This document shows positions 45,797 through 54,629 of a stretch of DNA of 64,000 nucleotides, in pieces. Each line of letters starts with the position of its first letter. Positions within the stretch are counted from its first letter, which is position 1. The translations under genes were made by a program, and so were the position numbers. Source of the DNA: a virus; IMG/VR virus record IMGVR_UViG_3300047510_000583, positions 43,170 through 107,169 of that record. One strand, 5' to 3'. The notes under the pieces were generated by a model, which worked only from the letters and a program-made list of their open reading frames with translations, was not told the DNA's origin and searched no databases.

Positions 45797-47944
45797 TCAA
45801 CTGATGAGTGTGGCGAAGGAGGTCAGCATCTTCTTATTGACGCCTTTCTTGGCGAGTGCTTTAGTAAATGCCTTGCCGATTTCTTTCTCGGTAGCATCAT
45901 CTTCAACATCAAATTCGCTATTCGCAGATAGCGAATCAGTGCCCATCATGTAAAGTGCTTGATAACCAAGATGCTCAATCAGTTCAGCGGACTTGTTTTT
46001 CTTCCACTGCTTTTGAACTTCATCCCAAGAAGTTTTACAATCTTCAGCATTGTAGGTGGTGTTAAGACCACGACCATTCACCAGACGAATACCGATAAGG
46101 TTTACATCAGGGAAACGATCACGCACATTCTGAAGAAACACTTTGGTGATTTTATCAGAGTTACCATAGTAACCACCATCATCAAAGCGAGGATACACAC
46201 GACCAGTTTTACGATCACGCAGAACACAATCATTGGTTACATGATTCGTGCCCATACGGCTACCATACTTCTGGTCAGTGTAGTAGTTGATGCTGGCAGA
46301 TTCACCGTCAGTCAGAATAATAACGTTGGTCTTTTGAACCTTGTTACGCTTCTGAAAGGCAGGGATAAGTGCAGTCAGAGAGATTGCTGCCTCATGGAGA
46401 GGAGTGCCAGACAGACCATAACCAGCAGGAATAGAGTAACCAGAGTAGCTACCATTGCCAACAACAAGACGCCAGAAGTTTTTAAGTTGTGCTTCAAGGT
46501 CTTTGCCGTTGCGACCGTTGCTGCTGACAAGATTCAGCATGTTGAAGTGGTCACACAGTTTGACTTGACCCGCCTTAGGAGTTTGAATGCGAGGAGATTT
46601 GTTGCGAGTTTGAGTGTGATAATCGTAGCTTCGGTGATACCAGTAGTCATTGGTAAAAGCATAGATGTCAAAAGGAATCTGCACTTTCTTACAGAACCAT
46701 GCAAGGTTCAACAGTTGCTTAGCAGTATCTTGCAGGATACCACCCATAGAACCAGACCAGTCAAGGATAAAAATCAGACCATGATTCTTACCATCAGGCA
46801 CAACATTGATTTTCTTAAACACATCCTCATTCCACTTGTAGGTATGAAGCAGCGCAGTATCAAGGATACCAGTCTTGGCAGTAGATGCACGGGCATACTG
46901 GTCCGCCGACTTACGCATCTCAAACTCTTTTACAAGATAGTTAACCTCACGCTGAGCTTCGCTACGGAAAGTCAGATACTGTTTGTCAACCTCAGCAAAC
47001 ACACGAGAGGTTTGCTCATTGAAGCAAGTGTTGCAGTCTTCCTGCACTTGCTTGTTAGAGACAACAATGTTATCTACTTTGAGGTCAGGCAGCTCAATGT
47101 AGTTGAGGTGCTGCGAACGAGGATACTGACTAATCAGTTGTTTCTGATTCTCAGTAAATGCCTTGTCAGTTTCAGACTCAAGCGTATTCGTTTGACCACC
47201 ACCATTGGTAGCACCTTCACCCTGATCATCGGGTTGATCGGAATCAGCGTTACCTTCAGTTTGGTTACCGTCACCAGAAGTTTGCTGAGGTTGCTCACCC
47301 TCACCATCAGTAGAGTCACCCCCACCTTGAGTGGAATCACCCCCACCTTGAGTAGATTGCTGAAGGTCGCCTTGCGCCTCAACAACCTGCTGTTGTTCCT
47401 GTTGCTCAGTGTATGCAAGAATCTTGCGAGCAACATCCACAACTTGCTCAAAAGTTTCGGCATTAGCAAGCTCATCTACGATTGCTTTTTCTTGCTCATT
47501 CCAAGAGAAGACTTCACCAGCGTGAATGCCAATCTTAAAGTAAAGATTCACACGGTCAATCAAAGCATAACTATCCAGCTCACGCTCACCGATACAGAAG
47601 AAATCATCATCCTGCAGTTCTTTATAACCAGCGTAGAAGTTACGGGCGAGACCAGGAAACTTACGCTTCATCAGTTTCTCAATACGAGCATCCTCGCACA
47701 CGTTGAGATACGACTGAGGAATGCCATAGTCATCACCCCAACGGTCAGGGGTGTAGAGAGCGTGACCGACTTCATGCCCCACCAGCATATCGTAGACGTT
47801 GGCGGATGCCCGCTCCCACATCGGCAGGGTGAGGATACGGTCTTTCACGTTGAACATCGCCGTCTCTACAGGGCGGTGCTCAATGATAAGGTTCTCGGTG
47901 GCGAGAAGGCGAGCGAGATTGCCCTTGACTTCGGCGTTGAACAT
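45797..47944 (-). CDS. cobT: CobT-like protein with HExxH and VWA domains
   Basis: 715 residues. HEVGH at about residues 57-61 (possible zinc protease or remnant), a low-complexity Gln/Ser/Gly/Asp linker (about 195-250), then a C-terminal von Willebrand A domain with MIDAS motif DWSGSMGG. This matches the CobT partner of CobS-type ATPases. I use the ATG at 47944 because the promoter at 47968 would not transcribe an upstream TTG. Confidence 0.85.
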   Translation of the reverse strand: MFNAEVKGNLARLLATENLIIEHRPVETAMFNVKDRILTLPMWERASANVYDMLVGHEVGHALYTPDRWGDDYGIPQSYLNVCEDARIEKLMKRKFPGLARNFYAGYKELQDDDFFCIGERELDSYALIDRVNLYFKIGIHAGEVFSWNEQEKAIVDELANAETFEQVVDVARKILAYTEQQEQQQVVEAQGDLQQSTQGGGDSTQGGGDSTDGEGEQPQQTSGDGNQTEGNADSDQPDDQGEGATNGGGQTNTLESETDKAFTENQKQLISQYPRSQHLNYIELPDLKVDNIVVSNKQVQEDCNTCFNEQTSRVFAEVDKQYLTFRSEAQREVNYLVKEFEMRKSADQYARASTAKTGILDTALLHTYKWNEDVFKKINVVPDGKNHGLIFILDWSGSMGGILQDTAKQLLNLAWFCKKVQIPFDIYAFTNDYWYHRSYDYHTQTRNKSPRIQTPKAGQVKLCDHFNMLNLVSSNGRNGKDLEAQLKNFWRLVVGNGSYSGYSIPAGYGLSGTPLHEAAISLTALIPAFQKRNKVQKTNVIILTDGESASINYYTDQKYGSRMGTNHVTNDCVLRDRKTGRVYPRFDDGGYYGNSDKITKVFLQNVRDRFPDVNLIGIRLVNGRGLNTTYNAEDCKTSWDEVQKQWKKNKSAELIEHLGYQALYMMGTDSLSANSEFDVEDDATEKEIGKAFTKALAKKGVNKKMLTSFATLIS
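47316..47357 (-). repeat. tandem repeat in the cobT linker
   Basis: 21 bp unit repeated (encodes STQGGGD repeated), part of the low-complexity linker. Confidence 0.6.
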
Positions 47945-47967
47945 CGGTCTCTTTCGTTGATGAATCA

Positions 47968-47996
47968 ACTATACAGCAAAGGGGTCGCCGCAGCAA
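47968..47996 (-). promoter_or_regulatory. sigma70-type promoter for cobT
   Basis: TTGCTG, 17 bp, TATAGT, about 24 bp before the cobT ATG. Confidence 0.65.
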
Positions 47997-48007
47997 CCCC
48001 TGTTAAG

Positions 48008-49732
48008 CTATTCTGATGTCTCGTCTGTGACGTATGAGAAGTTCTTATGCTTCTCAAATCTGAGGCAGCGGTCAAACTTGTCTGCCATATTGTCGCGGTG
48101 TGAAATAACAAACACATTAGTTTTGTCATCAAATGTTTTTAGAATCCATCCAAGGTCGCTGTTACCAGATTGGTCAAGTGACCCGTCAAAGATTTCATCA
48201 AGAATCAGAAGATTAGTATCCACGCTATTCTTAAGTTTAGCAACGCTACGCCAAGTAAGCAGCAGAGCAATATCGATTCTAGCTTTTTCTCCTTCAGAAA
48301 AAGATTCATAACTAAACTCGTCCCTATATCGTGATTTGATTACCTCTTCAAAACTTTCATTTAACATGAACGATGCTGGAAACTCCATCTTATCAAGGTA
48401 ATCATTGATAAGTTTGTTCATCGTTGGGAGGTATTTTTTGATGATCCTCGTTTTGATCCCCGAGTCTTTGAGAAGTTGTGCCGCCGTGAGGAGGCAATCT
48501 TTTTCTTCTTTTGTTTCAGAAATAGTTTCTTGGATTTGCTTCCCGTCTTCGCTGAGGGATTTAAGTATTGAAAACTGTTCCCGTTGACTGATATCTGAAT
48601 CCCGCAGTTTTCTGATGTCGTCGTCCAGTTCTTCAATTCGTTTATGAAGTGACTTAATTTCATTATTGAGTTGTCGATTCTTTAGATTGAGTTCGTTTAT
48701 TTCATCAATCAAAAGAATAAAGGTATTCTCTTTACTTTGGAGATCGGAAAGTTGTTGTCCCAAATCAGACATAGCTTTTTCCACCTCAACAAGTTTATCC
48801 GAGAGAACTTGGATCTTCTCTTGTTTAAAATGCTCCTCAATACTCTGTCCGCATGTCGGGCACGAATCATTCTGCTCAAAGAATATTTTTTCCTTATGAT
48901 ATGTTTTTTGTTTGGATGATATTTTGTTGCTGAGCGTATTAACCTTAGTGATCGTTGCTTTAAGCGTCTGCGTGTCTGAAACGGCAGAGGTCTTAGCGTC
49001 GATTTCCTTGTCATTATCGAGGATTTGTGTCTCATAATCTAGAGCCTCTTGTAGAAGAGTTTCTTTGCGATTCTCTTTTTGTTGAATGTCTTCTTTATTC
49101 TTCTTTTCAATGTCAAGCATAAACTGCTTCTGCATGTCAATCTTCTCTTTGACAAGTGAGAGTTTATATTCGTGGTCTTTAAGTTCGTCGTTGATTACTT
49201 TGATTTTTTCTTTCAGATTGACATTCATAGTCGAGAAGATTTGAATGTCAAGAATGTCTTCGATGATTTCTCTACGAGCTGCCAGTGGAAGACGCATGAA
49301 TGGCACAAAGGTCGATGACCCCAGCACAACAATCTGAGTAAACGATTTGTAGTTCATCTTCAGAATCGTTTGCTCAAAATGTTTCTGCTGATCTACGGCA
49401 GATGAATCTTGGTTGAGTAGCGCACCATTCTGATAGATTTCAAACTTCGCTGGTTTAATACCACGAATCACTTTGTATTTATTATTGCCAATATCAAAGT
49501 TAACTTCTACAACACAATCAGATTGATTGATAGAGTTGAGAAGTTGTGGTTTATTAATCTTGCGAAAAGGTTTACCAAACAAAGAAAAAGTAAGGGCATC
49601 TAAAATGGTTGACTTGCCAGCACCATTGGTTCCTACAATCAAACTACTCTTTCTATCAGTCAGAGAAATCTCTGTGAACTGAGCACCAGTAGAAAGAAAG
49701 TTTTTCCATTTAATCGTCTTGAAAATTATCAT
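48008..49732 (-). CDS. 46: recombination endonuclease subunit gp46
   Basis: 574 residues (T4 gp46 is 560). SMC/Rad50 type: Walker A GTNGAGKST (34-42), long coiled coils, zinc hook CPTCGQS, C-terminal signature and Walker B. Works with gp47 in end resection. Start at 49732 overlaps the previous gene. Confidence 0.95.
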   Translation of the reverse strand: MIIFKTIKWKNFLSTGAQFTEISLTDRKSSLIVGTNGAGKSTILDALTFSLFGKPFRKINKPQLLNSINQSDCVVEVNFDIGNNKYKVIRGIKPAKFEIYQNGALLNQDSSAVDQQKHFEQTILKMNYKSFTQIVVLGSSTFVPFMRLPLAARREIIEDILDIQIFSTMNVNLKEKIKVINDELKDHEYKLSLVKEKIDMQKQFMLDIEKKNKEDIQQKENRKETLLQEALDYETQILDNDKEIDAKTSAVSDTQTLKATITKVNTLSNKISSKQKTYHKEKIFFEQNDSCPTCGQSIEEHFKQEKIQVLSDKLVEVEKAMSDLGQQLSDLQSKENTFILLIDEINELNLKNRQLNNEIKSLHKRIEELDDDIRKLRDSDISQREQFSILKSLSEDGKQIQETISETKEEKDCLLTAAQLLKDSGIKTRIIKKYLPTMNKLINDYLDKMEFPASFMLNESFEEVIKSRYRDEFSYESFSEGEKARIDIALLLTWRSVAKLKNSVDTNLLILDEIFDGSLDQSGNSDLGWILKTFDDKTNVFVISHRDNMADKFDRCLRFEKHKNFSYVTDETSE

Positions 49733-49997
49733 AAGATCTAGGGGGAACAATAATGTCGTCAGGTTCAACAATGAGGTATTTCATACCTCGCAACTCACAC
49801 ATACCAACACCTGCTTTAGTATCAACTTCATAAGTCATGAGTGGAGGAAGACTGTCATCATCTTGATTTGCTACAAGCAATCCAAGATAACGCTCCGCAT
49901 CATCTTCCTCCCGAAAAAAGTATACCACATGATCACCCTCTTCGTCAAGAACCGAGTATACTCCGTCTGGATGTTCAGCAAGAGTGATCAAAAACAT
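49710..49997 (-). CDS. DUF3110-like protein
   Basis: 95 residues; the layout (GVYSVLDEEGDHVVYFF-EEDDAERYLGLL, acidic) resembles the cyanobacterial DUF3110 family. Sits between gp47 and gp46, where T4 has small extra genes. Function unknown. Confidence 0.65.
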   Translation of the reverse strand: MFLITLAEHPDGVYSVLDEEGDHVVYFFREEDDAERYLGLLVANQDDDSLPPLMTYEVDTKAGVGMCELRGMKYLIVEPDDIIVPPRSYDNFQDD

Positions 49998-51047
49998 TTA
50001 TACTACCTCACAGCTTTCAATATATAGTGATTTCATTATACTCTTTAACTTTGCTTTGTCTACAGCAATCTCTACCTCATCAATATATTCATTAAGAAGG
50101 GTGAGTGTATCTTTGATTTCTACGTTCTCGTCTTCTTCTACAAAAGAATCATTGACAAGCGTTTCGATAATTTTGACATCGTGAGGAGCAACTGCAAACA
50201 CAGAGTCTACAAACTTTTCAAACTCAGTATAATCTTTTTTATCTTCTACGATAATCTTGACAAAAGAATTTGCACACTCACTGGTATCGAAGCTGAGATG
50301 AGAACCAGTAGAATCATTATAATAGATTTTCTGGAAAATCTCATAAGGGTTCTTGACCCGCTTGAGTTTATTTGTTGTTGGTTCATATAGATGAAATCCT
50401 CGCTCGTCTTTGTAATCATTCCAAAACATCTGATAGGGGTTACCAAGATAAGTAATGTTACCTCTGGATGATTTGTGATGATAGTGCCCAGAAAATACTT
50501 GTTTGAACTTTTTGAAGATGGAAGGATCCATACCATGTTCTTGTTTGTTGCCAGGCGTCACTTCAAAACCAGATAGTTCAAGATGACCCATAGCAATCTC
50601 AGCACTGGTGCCCTCAAGATGCCTCATGGTATCCTCATAGTTGCTTGAGTTGATCCAAGGCAACATCAGAATCTTAGCACCATCAATCATTACCGTCTCT
50701 GGGTGAGCGTAGATTTCAATGTTGCTGAAGTCCTTGAGCAGAAGTTCGGGTGAGTTAATCTCGTTCGTATTCTTGTAGTAGGTGCAGTGATTGCCAAGGA
50801 TCATGTGAACGAAGATACCCATATCTTCAAGACGTTGAAAATAATAGCTACGCACACGGTTCCAAACATTAAAGTCAATGCCTTTGCGATTGTCAAAGGT
50901 ATCGCCTAGGTCAATGACTGTTTTGATATTCTGCTTTTCCAACGTAGGAAAGAATACATCATCATAAAACTTTTTGAAGTATTCCCAAAAAGCAATACTG
51001 CCTTTCCTTCCATCAAGATGCTGGTCTGTGATAAGTGCAACTGTCAT
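49998..51047 (-). CDS. 47: recombination endonuclease subunit gp47
   Basis: 349 residues (T4 gp47 is 339). Mre11-type metallophosphoesterase motifs: LITDQHLDGR (D8, H10), DLGDTFDN, MILGNHC and FSGHYHH. Nuclease partner of gp46. Overlaps the sigma factor gene by 4 bp. Confidence 0.94.
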   Translation of the reverse strand: MTVALITDQHLDGRKGSIAFWEYFKKFYDDVFFPTLEKQNIKTVIDLGDTFDNRKGIDFNVWNRVRSYYFQRLEDMGIFVHMILGNHCTYYKNTNEINSPELLLKDFSNIEIYAHPETVMIDGAKILMLPWINSSNYEDTMRHLEGTSAEIAMGHLELSGFEVTPGNKQEHGMDPSIFKKFKQVFSGHYHHKSSRGNITYLGNPYQMFWNDYKDERGFHLYEPTTNKLKRVKNPYEIFQKIYYNDSTGSHLSFDTSECANSFVKIIVEDKKDYTEFEKFVDSVFAVAPHDVKIIETLVNDSFVEEDENVEIKDTLTLLNEYIDEVEIAVDKAKLKSIMKSLYIESCEVV

Positions 51048-51559
51048 CGTTTAGATCTGATCTCAAGGTTTTCTTTAATGCTGTTCATGTCAGCACTGCT
51101 GCTACTATAACCATACATGTCACCACCGTGACTGTCCATATGCAAAACTTCATCAAACCCAGACCTTTCAAGAATCTTAGCTTTGATTTCTAGTTGCTTT
51201 TTCTCTCGCTGAATACGACGAAGAAAAGCATAATAGATGATTTGAGTAAAATAAGCAAATGGGTTAGTAGATTTTTCTGGATTAAAGTTGTCAATATACT
51301 GAAGACAGTTTTCAATACCGTCACAGATCATATCTTCCCTAAACATGTAGTTGACAAAGTTAGGTTTATATGATAGGTGTGTGGCAATCTTTAGAAAACA
51401 CTCTCCAATGTAGTTTGGTACTTTTGGTTTTGGTATTCCCTTTTCTTTGGCAGCAGCAACTTGTTGCCGATAAACCATAAGGGCATCCAAAAATTCCCTG
51501 TTGTTTACATAGTTTTCTTTGGTTGCCCTTCTAGCCATGGGTTTGTTTGCTACTAACAT
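51044..51559 (-). CDS. 55: late-gene sigma factor gp55
   Basis: 171 residues (T4 gp55 is 185). Contains a sigma region 2-like segment (CLQYIDNFNPEKSTNPFAYFTQIIYYAFLRRI). Directs host RNA polymerase to TATAAATA late promoters such as those before psbA and the tail genes here. Own early-type promoter. Confidence 0.9.
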   Translation of the reverse strand: MLVANKPMARRATKENYVNNREFLDALMVYRQQVAAAKEKGIPKPKVPNYIGECFLKIATHLSYKPNFVNYMFREDMICDGIENCLQYIDNFNPEKSTNPFAYFTQIIYYAFLRRIQREKKQLEIKAKILERSGFDEVLHMDSHGGDMYGYSSSSADMNSIKENLEIRSKR

Positions 51560-51582
51560 TTGCTTTTATTTACTCTGTGTGT

Positions 51583-51611
51583 ATTGTAACACACCGAGCA
51601 ACGTTTGTAAA
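51583..51611 (-). promoter_or_regulatory. sigma70-type promoter for gp55
   Basis: TTTACA, 17 bp, TACAAT, about 24 bp before the gp55 ATG. Confidence 0.65.
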
Positions 51612-51616
51612 GGGGC

Positions 51617-51645
51617 TTGACAAGACCTTATATTCTGTGTATAAT
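51617..51645 (+). promoter_or_regulatory. consensus sigma70-type promoter, antisense to uvsW region
   Basis: TTGACA, 17 bp, TATAAT, perfect, on the plus strand, with GGGGC before it. All genes to its right for 12 kb are on the minus strand, so the transcript would be antisense. Confidence 0.75.
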
Positions 51646-51660
51646 AGCAATGTCGCGCTT

Positions 51661-52080
51661 TCAAGATTTATTATATATCTCTTCTAATAACTTCTTAGCT
51701 TCTTTAATAGATCCTAGATATCCTTCATGATCTTTGGGGTCTTGTTTTTTTGTATTTGATTTTTGTTCCTTCGATCTGGATTTTCTATATTTACTTTTAT
51801 CATTTAAATGATCTTCGTAAAATCCACAGATTTTATTATCTAGTTCAATCATAGTTATAATATGACTTCTGGGAATAATAAACATATCTTCGTGAGTGGC
51901 GTTGATCCAATCATCAAAGACGATTCCTTCTACAATCATATTAGTTTTTTTAATTTCTATTTTTTCAACTATGCGAGGATTAAACACAATAACAACATCA
52001 TCATCTGGATCATAACTAACTTTAGCTACGATCTCTTCTCCAGATGTAAGTTTCATTGATGCATAAAAATCTTCTTCCAT
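51661..52080 (-). CDS. small Sm-like-looking protein (paralogue 3)
   Basis: 139 residues: MKLTSGEEIVAKVSYD, VIVFNPRIVEKI, then MFIIPRSHIITMIELDNKICGFY and a Lys-rich tail. The element order matches the proteins at 39567 and 39880. Lies 2 bp after uvsW's stop and shares the region with an antisense promoter. Function unknown. Confidence 0.6.
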   Translation of the reverse strand: MEEDFYASMKLTSGEEIVAKVSYDPDDDVVIVFNPRIVEKIEIKKTNMIVEGIVFDDWINATHEDMFIIPRSHIITMIELDNKICGFYEDHLNDKSKYRKSRSKEQKSNTKKQDPKDHEGYLGSIKEAKKLLEEIYNKS

Positions 52081-52081
52081 G

Positions 52082-53560
52082 TTACTTTAAATCCAGTTTA
52101 ATGATTTCTACATTGAACTTTTCTTCTTCATAGATTTTCAAACGTTCATCTAAATGTTTCAGCGTATAGTTTTTTTGTGGTGTTCTGCAATACTCATCGG
52201 CAATGTCATAAAGAGTAGCGTAAGTTTTGTTATTGCCCTTACGCAATACACGACCGATAGACTGTAAGTTTCTTACTCTTGATTTTGAAGGTGAAGCAAA
52301 TACAACATTGTGTAGGTTACGAATGTTGATGCCAGTGCTAAATGTTCCGTATGAAGCAACAATCACTGCGTTGTTTTCAGTTTCAGTGATGCGTCTAATC
52401 TCTTCGCGTTCTTCAGTGTCTACACCACCATAGACCAGAAAAACTTTACGACCTTCTTCAACAACACTATTTATCGCCTCGTAAAGTGGCATCCCGTGAC
52501 GCTCCACATAGTTGAAGAGAACCAGAGAGTTTCCTTCTAAGTCACGCACAAGATTTTTAATCAACCTATTGCGTTTTGGATTATCTACAATCGCATCAAT
52601 CTCTCCTTGATAATCAAAGAACTCCATTCTCTCATGCTTCAGCAAAAGAACTTTGATTCTGAAATCAGATAGGTGACCTTCTTTGATAAGTTTTTCTGTC
52701 TTGGTAACATGCTTACATTCACCAAACAATCCTTCAAGCACCCACTTATGAGTAGCAGATCCATCAAGTGTGCCAGTGAAACCAAAACGATACTTAGCTT
52801 CATGCAACTTAGTCATGATGCCAGTAAGAGATTTAGATTTGAATAGGTGTGCCTCGTCACCGATGACACAGGAGAAGTCATCAAACCAACGCTTAGGAAA
52901 CTTGTAGATAGATTGCCAAGTAGAAATGATAACTGCTTTCTCTACGTTTTTATCTTTGCCGCCATAGATTCTGTGACAGTGTTCATCAACATCCCATCCA
53001 TAATCAGCAAAGTCATTATACATCTGTTCCACTAGTGAAGTAGTAGGAACAATGATAAGTGTTTTCTTTCCTGACTTTTTATACTCTGCTGCATAGTAGT
53101 AACGTACTAGAGAATAAATCATCAAAGATTTACCTGAAGCAGTTGGAGAGAGTAGAAGTCTACGATTGTTTAGCAGTGCTTCATACACTGCTTGAACTTG
53201 ATAGTCGCGTGGTTCGTGATTGGGGCATACAGCTCCCATGAAACCTTTGACACCCTCTAAGGTAATCTGTTCATTTTTTTCTTCTACATCGCCATAGAAC
53301 TTATTAGACTCATAAGAAATAGAATAGTTTTTAATACCACACCATTCTTTTAAGTGAGAAATAAGACCACAATATAGTTCACCTGTTCCTGGTGAATACA
53401 ATCTAATCTTGCCATCCCATACACCACTTTTGTATTGTGGCATAAACTTGGCATTAGGAATATCGAACGTAAAATAATCTGCTAACTCGTAATGAACGTG
53501 AGGTTCTGCTTTGATGGTCAGATAAATGTTGTTCTTTTTTGCAACTGCCAGATTTGTCAT
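52082..53560 (-). CDS. uvsW: DNA/RNA helicase UvsW
   Basis: 492 residues. SF2 helicase: Walker A SPTASGKSL, DEAH in GDEAHLFKS, FTGTLDG and the C-terminal SIGRVLRKG motif VI. Branch migration and late-stage origin shut-off in T4. Overlaps uvsY's stop by 1 bp. Confidence 0.95.
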   Translation of the reverse strand: MTNLAVAKKNNIYLTIKAEPHVHYELADYFTFDIPNAKFMPQYKSGVWDGKIRLYSPGTGELYCGLISHLKEWCGIKNYSISYESNKFYGDVEEKNEQITLEGVKGFMGAVCPNHEPRDYQVQAVYEALLNNRRLLLSPTASGKSLMIYSLVRYYYAAEYKKSGKKTLIIVPTTSLVEQMYNDFADYGWDVDEHCHRIYGGKDKNVEKAVIISTWQSIYKFPKRWFDDFSCVIGDEAHLFKSKSLTGIMTKLHEAKYRFGFTGTLDGSATHKWVLEGLFGECKHVTKTEKLIKEGHLSDFRIKVLLLKHERMEFFDYQGEIDAIVDNPKRNRLIKNLVRDLEGNSLVLFNYVERHGMPLYEAINSVVEEGRKVFLVYGGVDTEEREEIRRITETENNAVIVASYGTFSTGINIRNLHNVVFASPSKSRVRNLQSIGRVLRKGNNKTYATLYDIADEYCRTPQKNYTLKHLDERLKIYEEEKFNVEIIKLDLK

Positions 53561-54036
53561 TAGGTGCTACCGTTAATAAACTTCTCCCACTCGATAGCGT
53601 TTTTAATTTGGAAACTTCTGTTGGAAATCATTTTAAGAACATTATCCAAAAAGAAAAGTGCCTTATTAATAAACTCTATTTTCATCTCAATGTTAATCAA
53701 ATCCTCATCCGCTTCTAGATATACTTTCATCTTCTCGGATGTTTTTATGGATTGCCCAAAAGGTTTTTCTTTGTAAACTTCAGGATCGGCTTCGCCTTGA
53801 TAATATTCTCTTTTTTCTTTTAACTTCATACGATACTGGAACTCCAGTGCAGTCTTCTCTGTAGAAAAATCGTTGTAGAAGTTTAAATATTTATTGTGTT
53901 GGTAAGGAATGTCTAGCGAGATTTGTGCTAGGTCTGCTGAGTATTGTTTGTTTTTAAACTGGAAGTCGATATGTGAATCTTCTTGCCATTCTGATTTAAC
54001 ATGATTAAAAAGGGTTCTCAAATCATCAAACTTCAT
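53560..54036 (-). CDS. uvsY: recombination mediator UvsY
   Basis: 158 residues (T4 UvsY is 137), helical and charged, beginning MKFDDLRTLFNHVKSEW; helps UvsX load on gp32-coated DNA. Position beside uvsW as in T4 relatives. Confidence 0.85.
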   Translation of the reverse strand: MKFDDLRTLFNHVKSEWQEDSHIDFQFKNKQYSADLAQISLDIPYQHNKYLNFYNDFSTEKTALEFQYRMKLKEKREYYQGEADPEVYKEKPFGQSIKTSEKMKVYLEADEDLINIEMKIEFINKALFFLDNVLKMISNRSFQIKNAIEWEKFINGST

Positions 54037-54039
54037 AAA

Positions 54040-54552
54040 TCACAACTCCTCGTTATTTTTATTTGTAAAATAATATCTAAAAAACTTAAAGGTTACATTA
54101 GCAGTAATGTATTCTACATCTTGATCACCAACATCAAACTCAACTCCAGACAAATCTATTGGAAATAATCTTTCAAAAAATACTATTCTATTTGTTTTAA
54201 AGTTACTATTCAGTATATGAAGTTCAGCATTACAAAACTCTATACCACTATCATCGTAAGTTTCTGCTAGATTATTTTTTTGAATCCAATCAAAAATAGA
54301 GAGATAGTTTTTTAAATCTTCATCAATAATAAACTGTAATCTGAAATCTCCATAAGTTACACCACCTGCAGAAGGTATAGACAAACTTCTAAATGGAGTT
54401 GGAACTTCTGTAGTAGGAACTGAAATATCAGGAACTCCAGCTCTTTGACAGAAAAAATCTACACCTGGAAAAAGTTCTAACTCTAGTTTAAAACCCGCTG
54501 GAGCAAGAAAGTTTCTATTTGCTGGTTGTTCTTCAAACCATTTTGCTGGCAT
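54040..54552 (-). CDS. tail-tube-fold protein (gp19-like)
   Basis: 170 residues; NRNFLAPAGFKLEL, GVPDISVPTTEVPTPFRSL and TYGDFRLQFIIDEDLKNYLSIFDWIQKN follow the order seen in T4-type tube proteins (compare gp19 at 59799-60395). Probably a tube initiator, neck or baseplate protein. Confidence 0.7.
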   Translation of the reverse strand: MPAKWFEEQPANRNFLAPAGFKLELELFPGVDFFCQRAGVPDISVPTTEVPTPFRSLSIPSAGGVTYGDFRLQFIIDEDLKNYLSIFDWIQKNNLAETYDDSGIEFCNAELHILNSNFKTNRIVFFERLFPIDLSGVEFDVGDQDVEYITANVTFKFFRYYFTNKNNEEL

Positions 54553-54582
54553 GATCTTATCCTTTTTTTACTATTTATTTCC

Positions 54583-54612
54583 ATAAAAAAAGACCCCCCT
54601 TGCGGGAGGTCT
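54583..54612 (-). terminator. intrinsic terminator after gp23
   Basis: 9 bp stem AGACCTCCC/GGGGGGTCT with GCAA loop, then TTTTTTT on the minus strand. Confidence 0.9.
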
Positions 54613-54629
54613 GAGAAGAACCTGATAAA

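Noticed and set aside
45959-48016. 685-codon open frame on the plus strand
   Set aside because: It is exactly antisense and in register with cobT; openness follows from codon choice in cobT. No ribosome site or promoter supports it.
51650-51730. 26-codon plus-strand ORF starting at the antisense promoter
   Set aside because: Would be leaderless, with no ribosome site; the promoter is better explained as driving a noncoding transcript.
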